Part shown: positions 45,814 through 55,334 of the stretch, piece after piece
Position numbering within the stretch: position 1 is the first letter of the stretch
How the letters are laid out: each line of letters starts with the position of its first letter
From: Pseudomonadales bacterium
GTDB taxonomy: Bacteria; Pseudomonadota; Gammaproteobacteria; Pseudomonadales; Ketobacteraceae
DNA length: 64,000 nt
Assembly (NCBI GenBank): GCA_002708905.1
Contig: PAPM01000039.1
Location: 124,001-188,000 of the forward strand
Direction: 5' to 3'
The notes under the pieces: model-generated
Databases searched by the model: none
Seen by the model: only the letters and a program-made list of their open reading frames with translations
What the model was told of the DNA's origin: nothing
Program-made: the position numbers and the translations under genes

Positions 45814-47412
45814 CTAAAAACCGTAACCAACCTGAAACCAATAGTCACAGGCACCCTGGCGGAAATCGTCGCGGTTCTCCGGTTCTGCGCTGATCACCAG
45901 GTAATTGTTGCGCTCCGGATCAAAGGCATCCCACTGGGGCACCTCATCCCCATTGGGATTGCCGGTGCGGGCGAAGTTACCCCAGGCCTGCTGGAAGATG
46001 TTCCGGACCTGACGGTCAGACTCATTAAATAGGCCACTCAGCAGAGGGAACTCAAACAGATAACCGATATCCGCCGTATGGAATACCCCAAGCTCCGGGG
46101 CATTACGCTTGAAGCCTAACGAGATAACCTCCATCACCACACTGAACACATCCTTCTCCAGAGAATACATCCAGACATTATTGTGAGTGCTGTACAGCCG
46201 GGCCATATTGAGAGTGGGACACTTCATAATAAGATCCCCCCGCACCTGGGCGTGGGCTTCCCCCGCGCTGGGGTAATCGGCAAAAGGATAGTGGCTGACG
46301 ATATCCTCGCCCTGGCCCGGATAACGCGCCTCCATAAAGGTGGCATAGCCGGCAGCGTCATCCGGATGGGCCAGAAAACCCGCAAACAGACTGCCCTCAT
46401 TCAGGTTGGTGCCTAACATTATTGGAATCTCCCCCTGGCTGTCGGCGACCAGCTCAACAGGGCTGGCGGGAAACAGATCACCGTCCACCACCAGGCCGGG
46501 GCGATAGGGCCACTCATCCAGAGTCCAGCCGAAGGACGTGAACAGGTCGTATTTGATGGGACCACGGATGGCTTCGATGGGCAGGTCGCGGGCACATTGC
46601 AGTGGCTCAGGGTCATCCAGGCAACCCAGTTCTTCCAGCAGGCCCATACCAATTTGCTGAGCCTCTTCCATGCTCATAATGCCCAGGGTATCGCAGGCAC
46701 CGCTTTGCATGATGGCTTTATGCATCAGCTGTTGCGGCGATTTGGTTTTGGGTGTGGCCAATAGGGCGCAGGTGTTGGTGGAACCGGCGGATTCACCAAA
46801 CACCGTGACGTTATTGGGATCACCGCCAAATTTATCGATTTCGGTGTGCACCCATTGCAGGGCCGCCACCAGATCCTTGATCGCCTGATTGCCGTTTATG
46901 GCCTCTCCGGTACCCAAGGCAGGCAATGCGAAGAAACCGGAAACCAACAAACGGTAGTTCGCACTCACCACAATCACGTTCTGGGCCTGAGCCAGCTTTC
47001 TGCCATCGTATTGCAGCTCGTTACTGGAGCCCGCCGACTGTGCACCGCCATGAATCCAGAACATCACCGGATGAGGCCCCTCACCCTTGGGTACCCAGAT
47101 GTTCAGGGTGAGGCAATCCTCATTGGGAGAAAACGCGGGAATACCGGTAGCCCATTGGGTACAGGCATGGCCCTTGTACTTGGCTTCCCTTACACCGTCC
47201 CATGATTGCGGCGGCTCTGGATCGGCCCAGCGTAATTCCCCTACAGGCGGCGCAGCAAAGGGTATGCCGAGATATTCCTTGACGTTGCCATCCCGTTTGC
47301 CCTCGACCACACCATAGCTGGTCGTCACCTGTGGCTCCCCGCCACAAGCGGCCAACAAAATGACTGATAAGCCCCACAATAAAACGATTCGGATATATGA
47401 AAAAATGCCCAT
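45814..47412 (-). CDS. Type B carboxylesterase lipoprotein
   Basis: 532 residues from ATG 47412, which gives a lipoprotein signal (LSVILLAACGG). The esterase core has FGESAGS (nucleophile Ser), the oxyanion region WIHGGAQSAGS, and acid and His sites further on (FHTADIGYLF). Type B carboxylesterases hydrolyse carboxylic esters; the lipoprotein form would act in the periplasm. An in-frame start as far as 47541 exists but lacks a ribosome site; AGGTGG lies before 47412. Confidence 0.88.
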   Translation of the reverse strand: MGIFSYIRIVLLWGLSVILLAACGGEPQVTTSYGVVEGKRDGNVKEYLGIPFAAPPVGELRWADPEPPQSWDGVREAKYKGHACTQWATGIPAFSPNEDCLTLNIWVPKGEGPHPVMFWIHGGAQSAGSSNELQYDGRKLAQAQNVIVVSANYRLLVSGFFALPALGTGEAINGNQAIKDLVAALQWVHTEIDKFGGDPNNVTVFGESAGSTNTCALLATPKTKSPQQLMHKAIMQSGACDTLGIMSMEEAQQIGMGLLEELGCLDDPEPLQCARDLPIEAIRGPIKYDLFTSFGWTLDEWPYRPGLVVDGDLFPASPVELVADSQGEIPIMLGTNLNEGSLFAGFLAHPDDAAGYATFMEARYPGQGEDIVSHYPFADYPSAGEAHAQVRGDLIMKCPTLNMARLYSTHNNVWMYSLEKDVFSVVMEVISLGFKRNAPELGVFHTADIGYLFEFPLLSGLFNESDRQVRNIFQQAWGNFARTGNPNGDEVPQWDAFDPERNNYLVISAEPENRDDFRQGACDYWFQVGYGF

Positions 47413-47624
47413 CGCATGCCCCACCTTCATTATTTTGAACAGCATGTTAGCGGGCAAACTGTTTTGGATATTGTAAGAAGGGGCCGAACTCCGCAGCGCG
47501 GGATTTGAGCTAGACTGAAAAGGATTATGCGCAAACGCCAAATCGAATGAAGAACATCAGTGCACGATTAACTGGTGGTGCCTCTACCAATCAGGAGAGC
47601 ACCGCAGACATTGAGGAGAAGTGA

Positions 47625-48032
47625 GTGAATAACAAATACGAAACGCCCGAATCGGATATCGCCATCCAACAATTTGGCACCACCAGCCTGAGCGTTAAGG
47701 AGGTTCTGTTTTCTTTTTCAGGCCGAGTGGGCAGAAAAACCTATTGGATGTTCTTTTTGGGTTTCATGGCTGTACTGTTTTTACTTGTTTTCGCAATATC
47801 CTTGGCCGGACTAAATGAGACTACCATGTCAGGTCTCATTATAGTGCTGTACATACCAGCCATCTGGATGTCTCTGGCGGTGCAGGTGAAGCGCTGGCAC
47901 GACCGGGATAAATCCGGCTGGTGGGTATTGATTTCGTTTATTCCACTGATTGGACCCATTTGGGCATTCGTGGAGAATGGCTGTCTGGCCGGCACATCCG
48001 GTGAAAACCGGTTCGGCCTGCCAAATGCCTGA
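47625..48032 (+). CDS. DUF805 membrane protein
   Basis: 135 residues with a DUF805 pattern (FSFSGRVGRKTYW, then KRWHDRDKSGWW) and three to four membrane segments. Function unknown. GTG start with GAGGAG six bases upstream. Confidence 0.85.
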   Translation: MNNKYETPESDIAIQQFGTTSLSVKEVLFSFSGRVGRKTYWMFFLGFMAVLFLLVFAISLAGLNETTMSGLIIVLYIPAIWMSLAVQVKRWHDRDKSGWWVLISFIPLIGPIWAFVENGCLAGTSGENRFGLPNA

Positions 48033-48088
48033 TCGTGCAATCAAAGTGCGAAGTGGGGGATTGCCGAGCGCTTCCCCCACTGACAACA

Positions 48089-48403
48089 TCAATGTTCCGG
48101 GGCGACCGTCACTTCGAGCCCATCCAACTCAGGCGTCATGATAATTTGACAGGATAGCCTAGAGTTCTCCGTTCGGACACCCGCATCTTCCAACAGGAAA
48201 ATTTCATCGTCATTGATGGGTGGCAGGTGTTCATTAGAACTGGTCACATACACATGACAGGTCGCACAAGAGCAACACCCGCCGCAGATTGCAAAAGGGT
48301 CCGGGGTGTAAACATTGCTGATTGCCAGCATAAGCGATAATCCTGGAGTGTACTCAATTTCGGTTTTCTCACCGTCACGCTTGGTCAATATCACTTTATT
48401 CAT
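48089..48403 (-). CDS. 2Fe-2S ferredoxin, adrenodoxin-like
   Basis: 104 residues with ICGGCCSCATCHVYV followed by LSCQI, which carries the four cysteine ligands of a plant/adrenodoxin-type 2Fe-2S cluster (C-x5-C-x2-C, then C). Electron carrier in the cytoplasm, partner unknown. Not overlapping the amide operon; it is separated from the response regulator by about 100 bases. Confidence 0.88.
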   Translation of the reverse strand: MNKVILTKRDGEKTEIEYTPGLSLMLAISNVYTPDPFAICGGCCSCATCHVYVTSSNEHLPPINDDEIFLLEDAGVRTENSRLSCQIIMTPELDGLEVTVAPEH

Positions 48404-48506
48404 TTTATATCTCGAATTCTTGTTTTAATCTGAATATGGCCAGAAGCGCAGGATACTACCAGCAGGTTCAGCCTACATCCAGCGAAAACCAGAAACACTA
48501 ACGTTT

Positions 48507-49430
48507 TCAACCCAAACGCCCGGTTTCACTCAACAGGCGGATCGCCACCGATGCTGCAGCGGTACGGTTTTCTACACCCAATTTTTTGAACACTTGCTCC
48601 AGATGTTTGTTCACGGTGCGGGGGCTCATATCCAGAATCTGCGCAATCTCACGGTTGGTTTTACCGTGGGCAATCCACAACAGAACTTCCGCTTCCCGAT
48701 CGGTAAGAGCAAAGGATTTTTTTAATACATCTTCATCCGAACCGCCATCTTCCTCAAACAAACGGAACAGATGTTCGTTGGCACTCACCTCCCCAAGATA
48801 TTTGCATTGCAATTTCTTCAGGGGAGCATCCATCACCAACTTGTGGCCCTGCTCCGGGGATCGGTCCAGCCAGGATCGCAACAACGGCGCCAACATGGTT
48901 TCCAACCATTTGCTATCGGCCAGGGCGGCTTCAAATAATGCGAACACCTGGGGCGTGGCCCACAACATCTGGCCACCGGAATCTGTGGTAAAAATATTCT
49001 GGCCTGCATTATCCAGTGCAACCCGCGCGCTTTGGGTCATGCGGGCATTGGATAAATGCACCCGCATCCGGGCCACCAGTTCTTGGGGATTAATGGGCTT
49101 GGAAATGTAGTCCACACCACCCGCTTCCAGCCCCATCACTATGTGTTCAGTATCGCTTAATCCGGTCATAAAGATAATGGGAGTATTTCTCAGGCTGGCG
49201 TTTTGCTTCATTCGCCGGCAGGTTTCAAAGCCATCAATATTAGGCATGATGGCGTCCAACAAAATGATATCCGGCGTCATTTTGCTGGCAATGTTAATGG
49301 CCTGCTCACCATCCAATGCAATCAGCACCGTCAGCCCTTCTTCATCCAATGCTTGGCTTAGCATACCCAGGGTTTCAGCGGAGTCATCCACCACCAGAAC
49401 CACATCGGATTTTTGTTCGTTGACCATCAT
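48507..49430 (-). CDS. LuxR-type response regulator of the amide sensor pair
   Basis: 307 residues: receiver domain with VVLVVDDSAETL and IILLDAIMPNIDG, a middle linker domain, and a C-terminal LuxR/FixJ HTH (LTDREAEVLLWIAHGKTNREIAQ). It is translationally coupled to the hybrid kinase (ATGA overlap) and is likely its output. Likely targets are the amiE and fmd operons on either side (inference). Confidence 0.88.
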   Translation of the reverse strand: MMVNEQKSDVVLVVDDSAETLGMLSQALDEEGLTVLIALDGEQAINIASKMTPDIILLDAIMPNIDGFETCRRMKQNASLRNTPIIFMTGLSDTEHIVMGLEAGGVDYISKPINPQELVARMRVHLSNARMTQSARVALDNAGQNIFTTDSGGQMLWATPQVFALFEAALADSKWLETMLAPLLRSWLDRSPEQGHKLVMDAPLKKLQCKYLGEVSANEHLFRLFEEDGGSDEDVLKKSFALTDREAEVLLWIAHGKTNREIAQILDMSPRTVNKHLEQVFKKLGVENRTAAASVAIRLLSETGRLG

Positions 49431-52400
49431 GCTGATTTCACCTGATCTAATTTCAGAATACTGTCCATCCTTACCTGCTGGATGGCAACTTCCAGATATT
49501 TCAGGAAAGCTGCGCTGGTATTTTTGTCCTGCTTCAACTCTTCCAGTTTTTTACGTAAGCCCTGCAGGTGCCCGATCTCTGCCATGGTTTGCAACTGCGC
49601 AAGAATCTCCCGATCCGGCAGATCCTGCTGCTGGAGGGTTTGCGGGATTACAGGCGTGGGCATCCGTATATCATTTTCATAGATCCAGTCCAGCTCGAGT
49701 AGCCCTGCCAACCGCTCCAACAGGGAGTGCACCCTCACCGGTTTAATCAGGTAATCATCGTGAGGCTTGGCTTCACTATCGGACTGCTGACCTTCCCGGG
49801 CGTCGGCCGATATCATCAAAATAGGAGCTTTCTCGCCAATTTCCCGCAACCTACACGCCAACTGCCAGCCGTTAATACCGGGCATATTCATATCCAGCAA
49901 ATAGATATCCGGTTTCCAGTGTTCGACCAACGCCAGGCATTCTTCAGCATCCTGTGCTTCCGCCACAATAAAACCGATTGGCTCAAGGATTGTATTGATC
50001 AAGGTGCGGTGGGTTTCATCGTCATCCACCACCAAGACTTTTTTACGCAATCCAACGTAACCCCGTATGCGTTGTTCCAGTGCAGGTGCCACTGCAGGTT
50101 TGGCAATACTGGACAGCATCAGCGCAACGGTAAAACGGCTGCCCACGCCCAACTCACTCTGCAGGGAAATATCTCCCCCCATAATATCCGTCAATAGGCG
50201 GGTAATGGTGAGGCCCAACCCCGTGCCCGGTGTGGGCGCCATGCCCGGTTCCCGAATACGTTCAAAAGGTCGGAAGATTTTTTCCACATTTTCCTGGCTG
50301 ATGCCCACCCCGGAATCCTGTACCACAAACTCCGCCACCTGATTGCGATAGCGTACTTCCAGGGTCACCTTACCCACCTGAGTGAACTTGATGGCATTGG
50401 ACAGCAGGTTAATCAAAATCTGACGCAAGCGCTTTTCATCAGTAGCGACATATTCCGGCAAACGGCTCCGACACACGTACTCAAAGTCGATGCCTTTGGC
50501 ATGGGCCTGCAACCGGAACATATTTACCAGCTGATCCATTAACTTGGGGAAACGTACCTCATTGCGATGCAGATCCAGGCGACCGGCTTCGATCTTGGAG
50601 ATATCCAGCAACCCCTCAATCAGATCGGATAAATGTTCGCTACTGCGCAGAATCACACTGACGGCTTCACGCCGGGACTCCGGAATGGAACGATCTTTCT
50701 CCAGCAGCTGGGCGTAACCCATGACGGAATTCAACGGCGAGCGCAATTCATGACTGATACCGGTGAGGTAACGGCTCTTGGCCTTGTTGGCCGCCTCAGC
50801 CATTTCCTTGGCTTCCTGCAGTTTCAGGTCGGTTTGTTCGTGAGCATAGATTTCCTGTTCCAGCAATTCAGTTTGCCGTTCGGTTTCCTCTTGCGCCACC
50901 AGGCGACTTTCATGGGCCAGTACAAACAGCCAGCAGGCCACACCCACCACAATGAGCAGAATAAAAAATTCTTTCCATAGCAGGTTGCCAATGGCATCCC
51001 GCAGGGCTTCTTCCGGCACCGGCACTTCGAAATACACCATGGTCAGCACCAGGGCGATAAACAATGAGCACAGCGACATTAACGCCATGAAGTGACCGAA
51101 GCGCGTATTCATGCGGGCGACAATGGATTCCGGCAAAAACTTCGCCAGCAGGTGCAACATCTGCTCTGACATTCGGGCATGGGGTTTACAGCGATCCTGG
51201 CAGCGGGCGTCCAACGAGCAGCAGAGCGAGCAGATATGACCACCATAGGCCGGGCATTGGGCAATGTCCTCTGCTTCAAAACTGTGTTCACAGATACAGC
51301 AAGTGGCCATACCATCGTTGGTGGCAATGCGTTCCGGATCACGGGCAATGTAATAACGGCCGCCGGTGACCCAGGCAATCAACGGCGCAAATACAAAGGA
51401 TGACGCCAGGGTCAAGAACGGTGCCAACGCCTGGGCGACTTCGCCGTAGGTCCCCATATGCGCACTGATACCCACCAGCGTAGCCAACACCATGGAGCCA
51501 AATCCAACCGGATTGATATCGTATAGATACGCCCGCTTGAACTCGATCGTCTTGGGGCTCAACCCCAGGGGCTTGTTAATGATCAGATCCGCAACCAAAG
51601 AACCCACCCAGGCCACCGCCACGATGGCATAAACGCCCAGAATTTCTTCCAGCGCTTTATAGATTCCCAACTCCATAAGCAGGAGTGCGATCACCACATT
51701 GAAGATCAACCACACCACACGCCCGGGATGGTTATGGGTCAGTCGGGAAAAGAAATTGGACCAGGCAATGGAACCGGCGTAGGAGTTGGTGACGTTAATT
51801 TTCAGCTGCGATAAAATCACAAATATACCGGCCACCGCCAACGCAATCTGGGGCGACTGTGTCAGATACCCAAATGCGACCCGATACATAGTGGTGGGAT
51901 CAGAAGCATCCTCAATGCCGATACCATGGCTTAGTGCCAGTACCGCCAGAAACGATCCGGCAAATATTTTCAGCACCCCCGCCCAGATCCAACCTGGGCC
52001 CGCCACCAACATGGCGAACCACCAACGCACCGGGGATACTTTTTCCTTGGGAGGCAGAAAACGCAGGAAGTCCACCTGCTCACCGATTTGTGCGATCAGC
52101 GAAAAGATAACCGAAGAGGCAGCACCGAACAGCAGAATGTTGAAGCCGGCATGCTCTTCCTGTTCCGTGCCCACAAACTGGGTCCAGTCTTCCACCGACG
52201 CCACATCGCTCCAGGCAATGTAGATGAAAGGCAATATTTGCAGACACACCCATAATGGTTGCGACCACAATTGAAAGCGGCTGATCAGGGTAATGCCATG
52301 CGTGACCAACGGTATGACAATCAGGGAACTGATCAGGTAGCCGATAGATAAGGGAATCTGAAACAACTGATCCAGCGCCATGGCCATGATGGCAGCTTCC

Positions 52401-52795
52401 AGCGCAAAAAAGATAAAGGTAAAGGTGGCGTATATGAGAGAGGTGATGGTGGAGCCGATGTAGCCGAATCCCGCACCACGAGTGAGCAAATCAATATCGA
52501 TGCCATATTTTGAGGCATAGTAGCCAATGGGCAGACCAGTGATAAAGATAATTAACCCCACCGCCATAATGGCCATAGCGGCATTATTAAAACCATAGCT
52601 GAGAGTAATGGCACCGCCAATGGCTTCCAGTGCCAGAAAGGAAATGGCCCCTAGCGCAGTATTACTGACCCGGGCCGCGGACCAGCGACGGGCGCTTTTG
52701 GCAGTAAATCGTAACGCATAATCTTCCAGGGTTTCATTGGCTACCCATTGGTTGTAGTTGCGTCGAACGCGAAAAATTCTCTGCCTTGCCGCCAT
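49427..52795 (-). CDS. NCS1 permease fused to a hybrid histidine kinase
   Basis: 1122 residues. Residues about 1-480 are an NCS1-type nucleobase/amide permease (ALGAISFLALEAIGGAITLS; GAGFGYIGS) with about 12 membrane segments. A cysteine-rich segment follows (CCICEHSF, CPAYGGHICSLCC, CQDRC) at about 497-545, possibly metal-binding. Then two membrane segments, a dimerisation/H-box (ISHELRSPLNS, about 680), an ATPase domain, a receiver (LLDMNMPG, about 964) and a C-terminal Hpt-like or helical end. It should couple uptake or sensing of a small nitrogen compound to kinase output, comparable in logic to CbrA, which is fused to a different transporter family. ATG 52795 has AAGAGG upstream. Confidence 0.88.
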   Translation of the reverse strand: MAARQRIFRVRRNYNQWVANETLEDYALRFTAKSARRWSAARVSNTALGAISFLALEAIGGAITLSYGFNNAAMAIMAVGLIIFITGLPIGYYASKYGIDIDLLTRGAGFGYIGSTITSLIYATFTFIFFALEAAIMAMALDQLFQIPLSIGYLISSLIVIPLVTHGITLISRFQLWSQPLWVCLQILPFIYIAWSDVASVEDWTQFVGTEQEEHAGFNILLFGAASSVIFSLIAQIGEQVDFLRFLPPKEKVSPVRWWFAMLVAGPGWIWAGVLKIFAGSFLAVLALSHGIGIEDASDPTTMYRVAFGYLTQSPQIALAVAGIFVILSQLKINVTNSYAGSIAWSNFFSRLTHNHPGRVVWLIFNVVIALLLMELGIYKALEEILGVYAIVAVAWVGSLVADLIINKPLGLSPKTIEFKRAYLYDINPVGFGSMVLATLVGISAHMGTYGEVAQALAPFLTLASSFVFAPLIAWVTGGRYYIARDPERIATNDGMATCCICEHSFEAEDIAQCPAYGGHICSLCCSLDARCQDRCKPHARMSEQMLHLLAKFLPESIVARMNTRFGHFMALMSLCSLFIALVLTMVYFEVPVPEEALRDAIGNLLWKEFFILLIVVGVACWLFVLAHESRLVAQEETERQTELLEQEIYAHEQTDLKLQEAKEMAEAANKAKSRYLTGISHELRSPLNSVMGYAQLLEKDRSIPESRREAVSVILRSSEHLSDLIEGLLDISKIEAGRLDLHRNEVRFPKLMDQLVNMFRLQAHAKGIDFEYVCRSRLPEYVATDEKRLRQILINLLSNAIKFTQVGKVTLEVRYRNQVAEFVVQDSGVGISQENVEKIFRPFERIREPGMAPTPGTGLGLTITRLLTDIMGGDISLQSELGVGSRFTVALMLSSIAKPAVAPALEQRIRGYVGLRKKVLVVDDDETHRTLINTILEPIGFIVAEAQDAEECLALVEHWKPDIYLLDMNMPGINGWQLACRLREIGEKAPILMISADAREGQQSDSEAKPHDDYLIKPVRVHSLLERLAGLLELDWIYENDIRMPTPVIPQTLQQQDLPDREILAQLQTMAEIGHLQGLRKKLEELKQDKNTSAAFLKYLEVAIQQVRMDSILKLDQVKSA

Positions 52796-52931
52796 AACCT
52801 CTTGCTCACACCGAATCCTCTGACTGCCCACAGCGCACCAGTGGATCCAAAGCCGGCGGATAACTGTGAGATAGTGCCCGCGTATCGGGCAACCCCCAGT
52901 CACATCCTGAATGACCTGGATCAGGTATTAG

Positions 52932-52947
52932 AGCAAGTTGCATACCA
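52932..52947 (-). promoter_or_regulatory. Sigma-54-type promoter ahead of the NCS1-kinase gene
   Basis: On the minus strand TGGTATGCAACTTGCT fits the -24/-12 pattern (GG and GC ten bases apart; consensus TGGCAC-N5-TTGC). It lies 137 bases before the start of the kinase gene. It overlaps the end of amiB. Sigma-54 control would fit nitrogen use. Confidence 0.5.
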
Positions 52948-52962
52948 AACGAAATCATTATG

Positions 52963-54030
52963 TCAAACACGCTGCCATTCACAGTGCACCTGTCCGGACA
53001 CCAGTCTGGCAACAAACCACTGCGGTTCGCCCGTCAGGTCGACCGTTAGGGCGCCGGACTCCAACATCGCTGCAGACAGTGGCACCAACAACCGGTCTCG
53101 AACACTGCGCCGTAATGCCCGGGCGCCGTATTTAACATCGAAACCCTGCTCAGCGATATGCTTAATAACGTCATCATTCACCCGTAACTGAATCTTCTTT
53201 TTCATTAACTGCTGATTGATTCGAACCACTTCCAATTCCACGATGCGAGCTACATGGGTGGTGGAGATACTCTTAAATAGCTCGATACGATCAATACGAT
53301 TAAGGAACTCCGGATCAAAATGGTTGCGCAGAGCCGTTTCAAAATGGCCCGCCCGACGGCTCGGTCCCGCTTTGGCAAACCAGTTTTTCCAGCCGCTGTT
53401 TTGCCGTTGCTGCCATGTCTCCGCCCCCAGGTTACTGGTCATGAACACCAGGCAATTGGTGAATGACAACTCGCGGGTTCCCGAGGCCAAACGTAAGTGA
53501 CCGTTGTCGAACACGTTCATCAGGCTGCGCGCCACCTCCTGACTGGCTTTTTCCACTTCATCAAACAACACAATACCGGGTCGACTGGCGCTGCCCAGAA
53601 TCGCCTCTTCATCGATCAACGTAGTGTTTTCCTTACTACCCACATAGCCCGGCGGCGCACCGGTAATGGCCGCACTGTAATGACTTTGCGACAGCGTATT
53701 CATATCAATACGACAAAAGGCGGACGCATCCCCGTGGATCGCCTCTGCCAGCAAGCGCACGGTTTCGGTTTTGCCAACACCGGTATCACCCAGCATCAGC
53801 ATCACCAACAGGGGACGCCGAGGCTCAGCCAAACCGGCCTTGATCACCGTTAACTGCTGGCGCAATGAATCAATAACATGATCCTGCCCCACAATGTGGG
53901 ACTGCAGTTTCTGTGCTACGGATTCCGGTTCAAAGGCATAACGAGATCGCACCTTGACTGCCTGTTTCACTTCCTGGCTGATCTCGTTCTGCTTTTGATT
54001 GTGCGCCAACACTTCATTGATAAAGGGCAT
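52963..54030 (-). CDS. amiB: AmiB, ClpB-like AAA+ ATPase of the amidase operon
   Basis: 355 residues: one AAA+ module with Walker A GDTGVGKTE (about 81-89), Walker B LFDEVEK (about 155-161) and a D2-small C-terminal domain. In P. aeruginosa amiB lies directly after amiE and encodes a ClpA/ClpB-like ATPase of unclear role. It follows amiE here by 26 bases. ClpB fragments are the main alternative. Confidence 0.85.
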   Translation of the reverse strand: MPFINEVLAHNQKQNEISQEVKQAVKVRSRYAFEPESVAQKLQSHIVGQDHVIDSLRQQLTVIKAGLAEPRRPLLVMLMLGDTGVGKTETVRLLAEAIHGDASAFCRIDMNTLSQSHYSAAITGAPPGYVGSKENTTLIDEEAILGSASRPGIVLFDEVEKASQEVARSLMNVFDNGHLRLASGTRELSFTNCLVFMTSNLGAETWQQRQNSGWKNWFAKAGPSRRAGHFETALRNHFDPEFLNRIDRIELFKSISTTHVARIVELEVVRINQQLMKKKIQLRVNDDVIKHIAEQGFDVKYGARALRRSVRDRLLVPLSAAMLESGALTVDLTGEPQWFVARLVSGQVHCEWQRV

Positions 54031-54056
54031 ACTTCACCGGGCTATGGATCAGGAGA

Positions 54057-55097
54057 TCAGGCGGTGTTTTCCTTTTCTGATCCCGGCAGCTCGTATACGG
54101 GGCAATCGGCTACACCCACTGTGGAGCGGGTAATGGCTTCCACATCCTGCTGAGCTTTTTCGGCATCCATCACCCAGGTGCGGTAAAACTCAAACGGGCA
54201 GTCCGCCACGCCCTTGTCACCATCGCCAGAGTTATAGACACCGGTATAACCGCGGTGCAACAACTTGAATAAATGGTTCTGCGATTGATCGTTGGCGCGG
54301 GCATCACGGATTTGTGACACCGACAACTGGGCATACTGCACACCCATGTCTTCTTCGCCGCATTCGCCCAATGTGCGGCCGTCAAAGCCAATAATGGCGG
54401 AATGTCCGAAATAGGAGTACACACCGTCCCAGCCCGTAGCATTAGCCACCGCCACATAACTGTTGTTGGCCCAGGCCATGGTTTTGGCCATCATCACCTG
54501 CTGCTCCTTGGCGGGATACATATAGCCCTGGCAGCGAATAATCAGTTCAGCACCACGCATGGCGCAGTCGCGCCAGATCTCCGGGTAGTTGCCGTCATCA
54601 CAGATAATCATGCTGATCTTCAGGCCCTTGGGGCCTTCCGTTACGTAGGTACGGTCACCAGGATACCAGCCTTCAATCGGGCACCAGGGAATACATTTAC
54701 GATATTTCTGGACAATTTCACCCTGGTTGTTGATCAATACCAACGTGTTGTAGGGGGATTTGTTGGGGTGCTCTTCATGCTGTTCGCCCGTTAAGGAAAA
54801 CACCCCCCAGGTATTGGCCTGGCGGCAGGCGGCAGAGAATATTTCCGTTTCCTCACCGGGAACCGTGGCTGCGGTTGCCATCATTTCTTCAGGGTCATAC
54901 ATGATACCCATGGTGCTGTACTCGGGGAAAATCACCAGATCCATGCCGGGTAACCCCTGTTTCATGCCAATAATCATGTCGGCTATCTTGCGAGCATTGT
55001 CCAGCACTTCGGCTTTGCTGTGCAGGCGGGGCATTTTGTAGTTAACCACCGCTACGCCTACTGTATCCGGACTACTGGAAATATCACCGTGTCTCAT
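54057..55097 (-). CDS. amiE: Aliphatic amidase AmiE
   Basis: 346 residues, the same length as P. aeruginosa AmiE. The nitrilase-family residues E59, K134, E142 and C166 all fall at the P. aeruginosa positions (FPEY, KYRKC, IEG, IICDDGN). AmiE hydrolyses short aliphatic amides to acid and ammonia. ATG 55097 has AGGAGT about eight bases upstream; longer starts add residues not in the family. It is divergent from the urtA-like gene. Confidence 0.95.
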   Translation of the reverse strand: MRHGDISSSPDTVGVAVVNYKMPRLHSKAEVLDNARKIADMIIGMKQGLPGMDLVIFPEYSTMGIMYDPEEMMATAATVPGEETEIFSAACRQANTWGVFSLTGEQHEEHPNKSPYNTLVLINNQGEIVQKYRKCIPWCPIEGWYPGDRTYVTEGPKGLKISMIICDDGNYPEIWRDCAMRGAELIIRCQGYMYPAKEQQVMMAKTMAWANNSYVAVANATGWDGVYSYFGHSAIIGFDGRTLGECGEEDMGVQYAQLSVSQIRDARANDQSQNHLFKLLHRGYTGVYNSGDGDKGVADCPFEFYRTWVMDAEKAQQDVEAITRSTVGVADCPVYELPGSEKENTA

Positions 55098-55334
55098 ATT
55101 GGCTACTCCTCGTTGCACTCGCAACTAAACACTCACAGAACTAAATCTCAGAACTAAATTCGAAACTGGCGAAAACACTACTCCAGGCCTCCGTTTACTG
55201 CCTATGCGTCAAATGACGTAGTGCATTGGGTCATTCGGCGAATGTTCCCCCCTGCTGGAAATCGCAATACTTCCGACCCATGGCACAGCTCAAGTAGTGT
55301 CTTAATTGGGTCGTAAATCAAAAGAGGTCGAACC
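55098..55334. promoter_or_regulatory. Divergent control region amiE/urtA-like
   Basis: This 237-base gap holds promoters of both amide operons. Inverted repeats CGTCA/TGACG (55207-55218) and CATTC/GAATG (55232-55244) could be binding sites for the LuxR-type regulator. A TGGCAC lies about 55 bases before urtA but without a proper -12 element. Confidence 0.45.

Noticed and set aside
55274-55295. Sigma-54 promoter before the urtA-like gene
   Set aside because: TGGCAC is present but the -12 element reads AAGT instead of TTGC, so the match is too poor.
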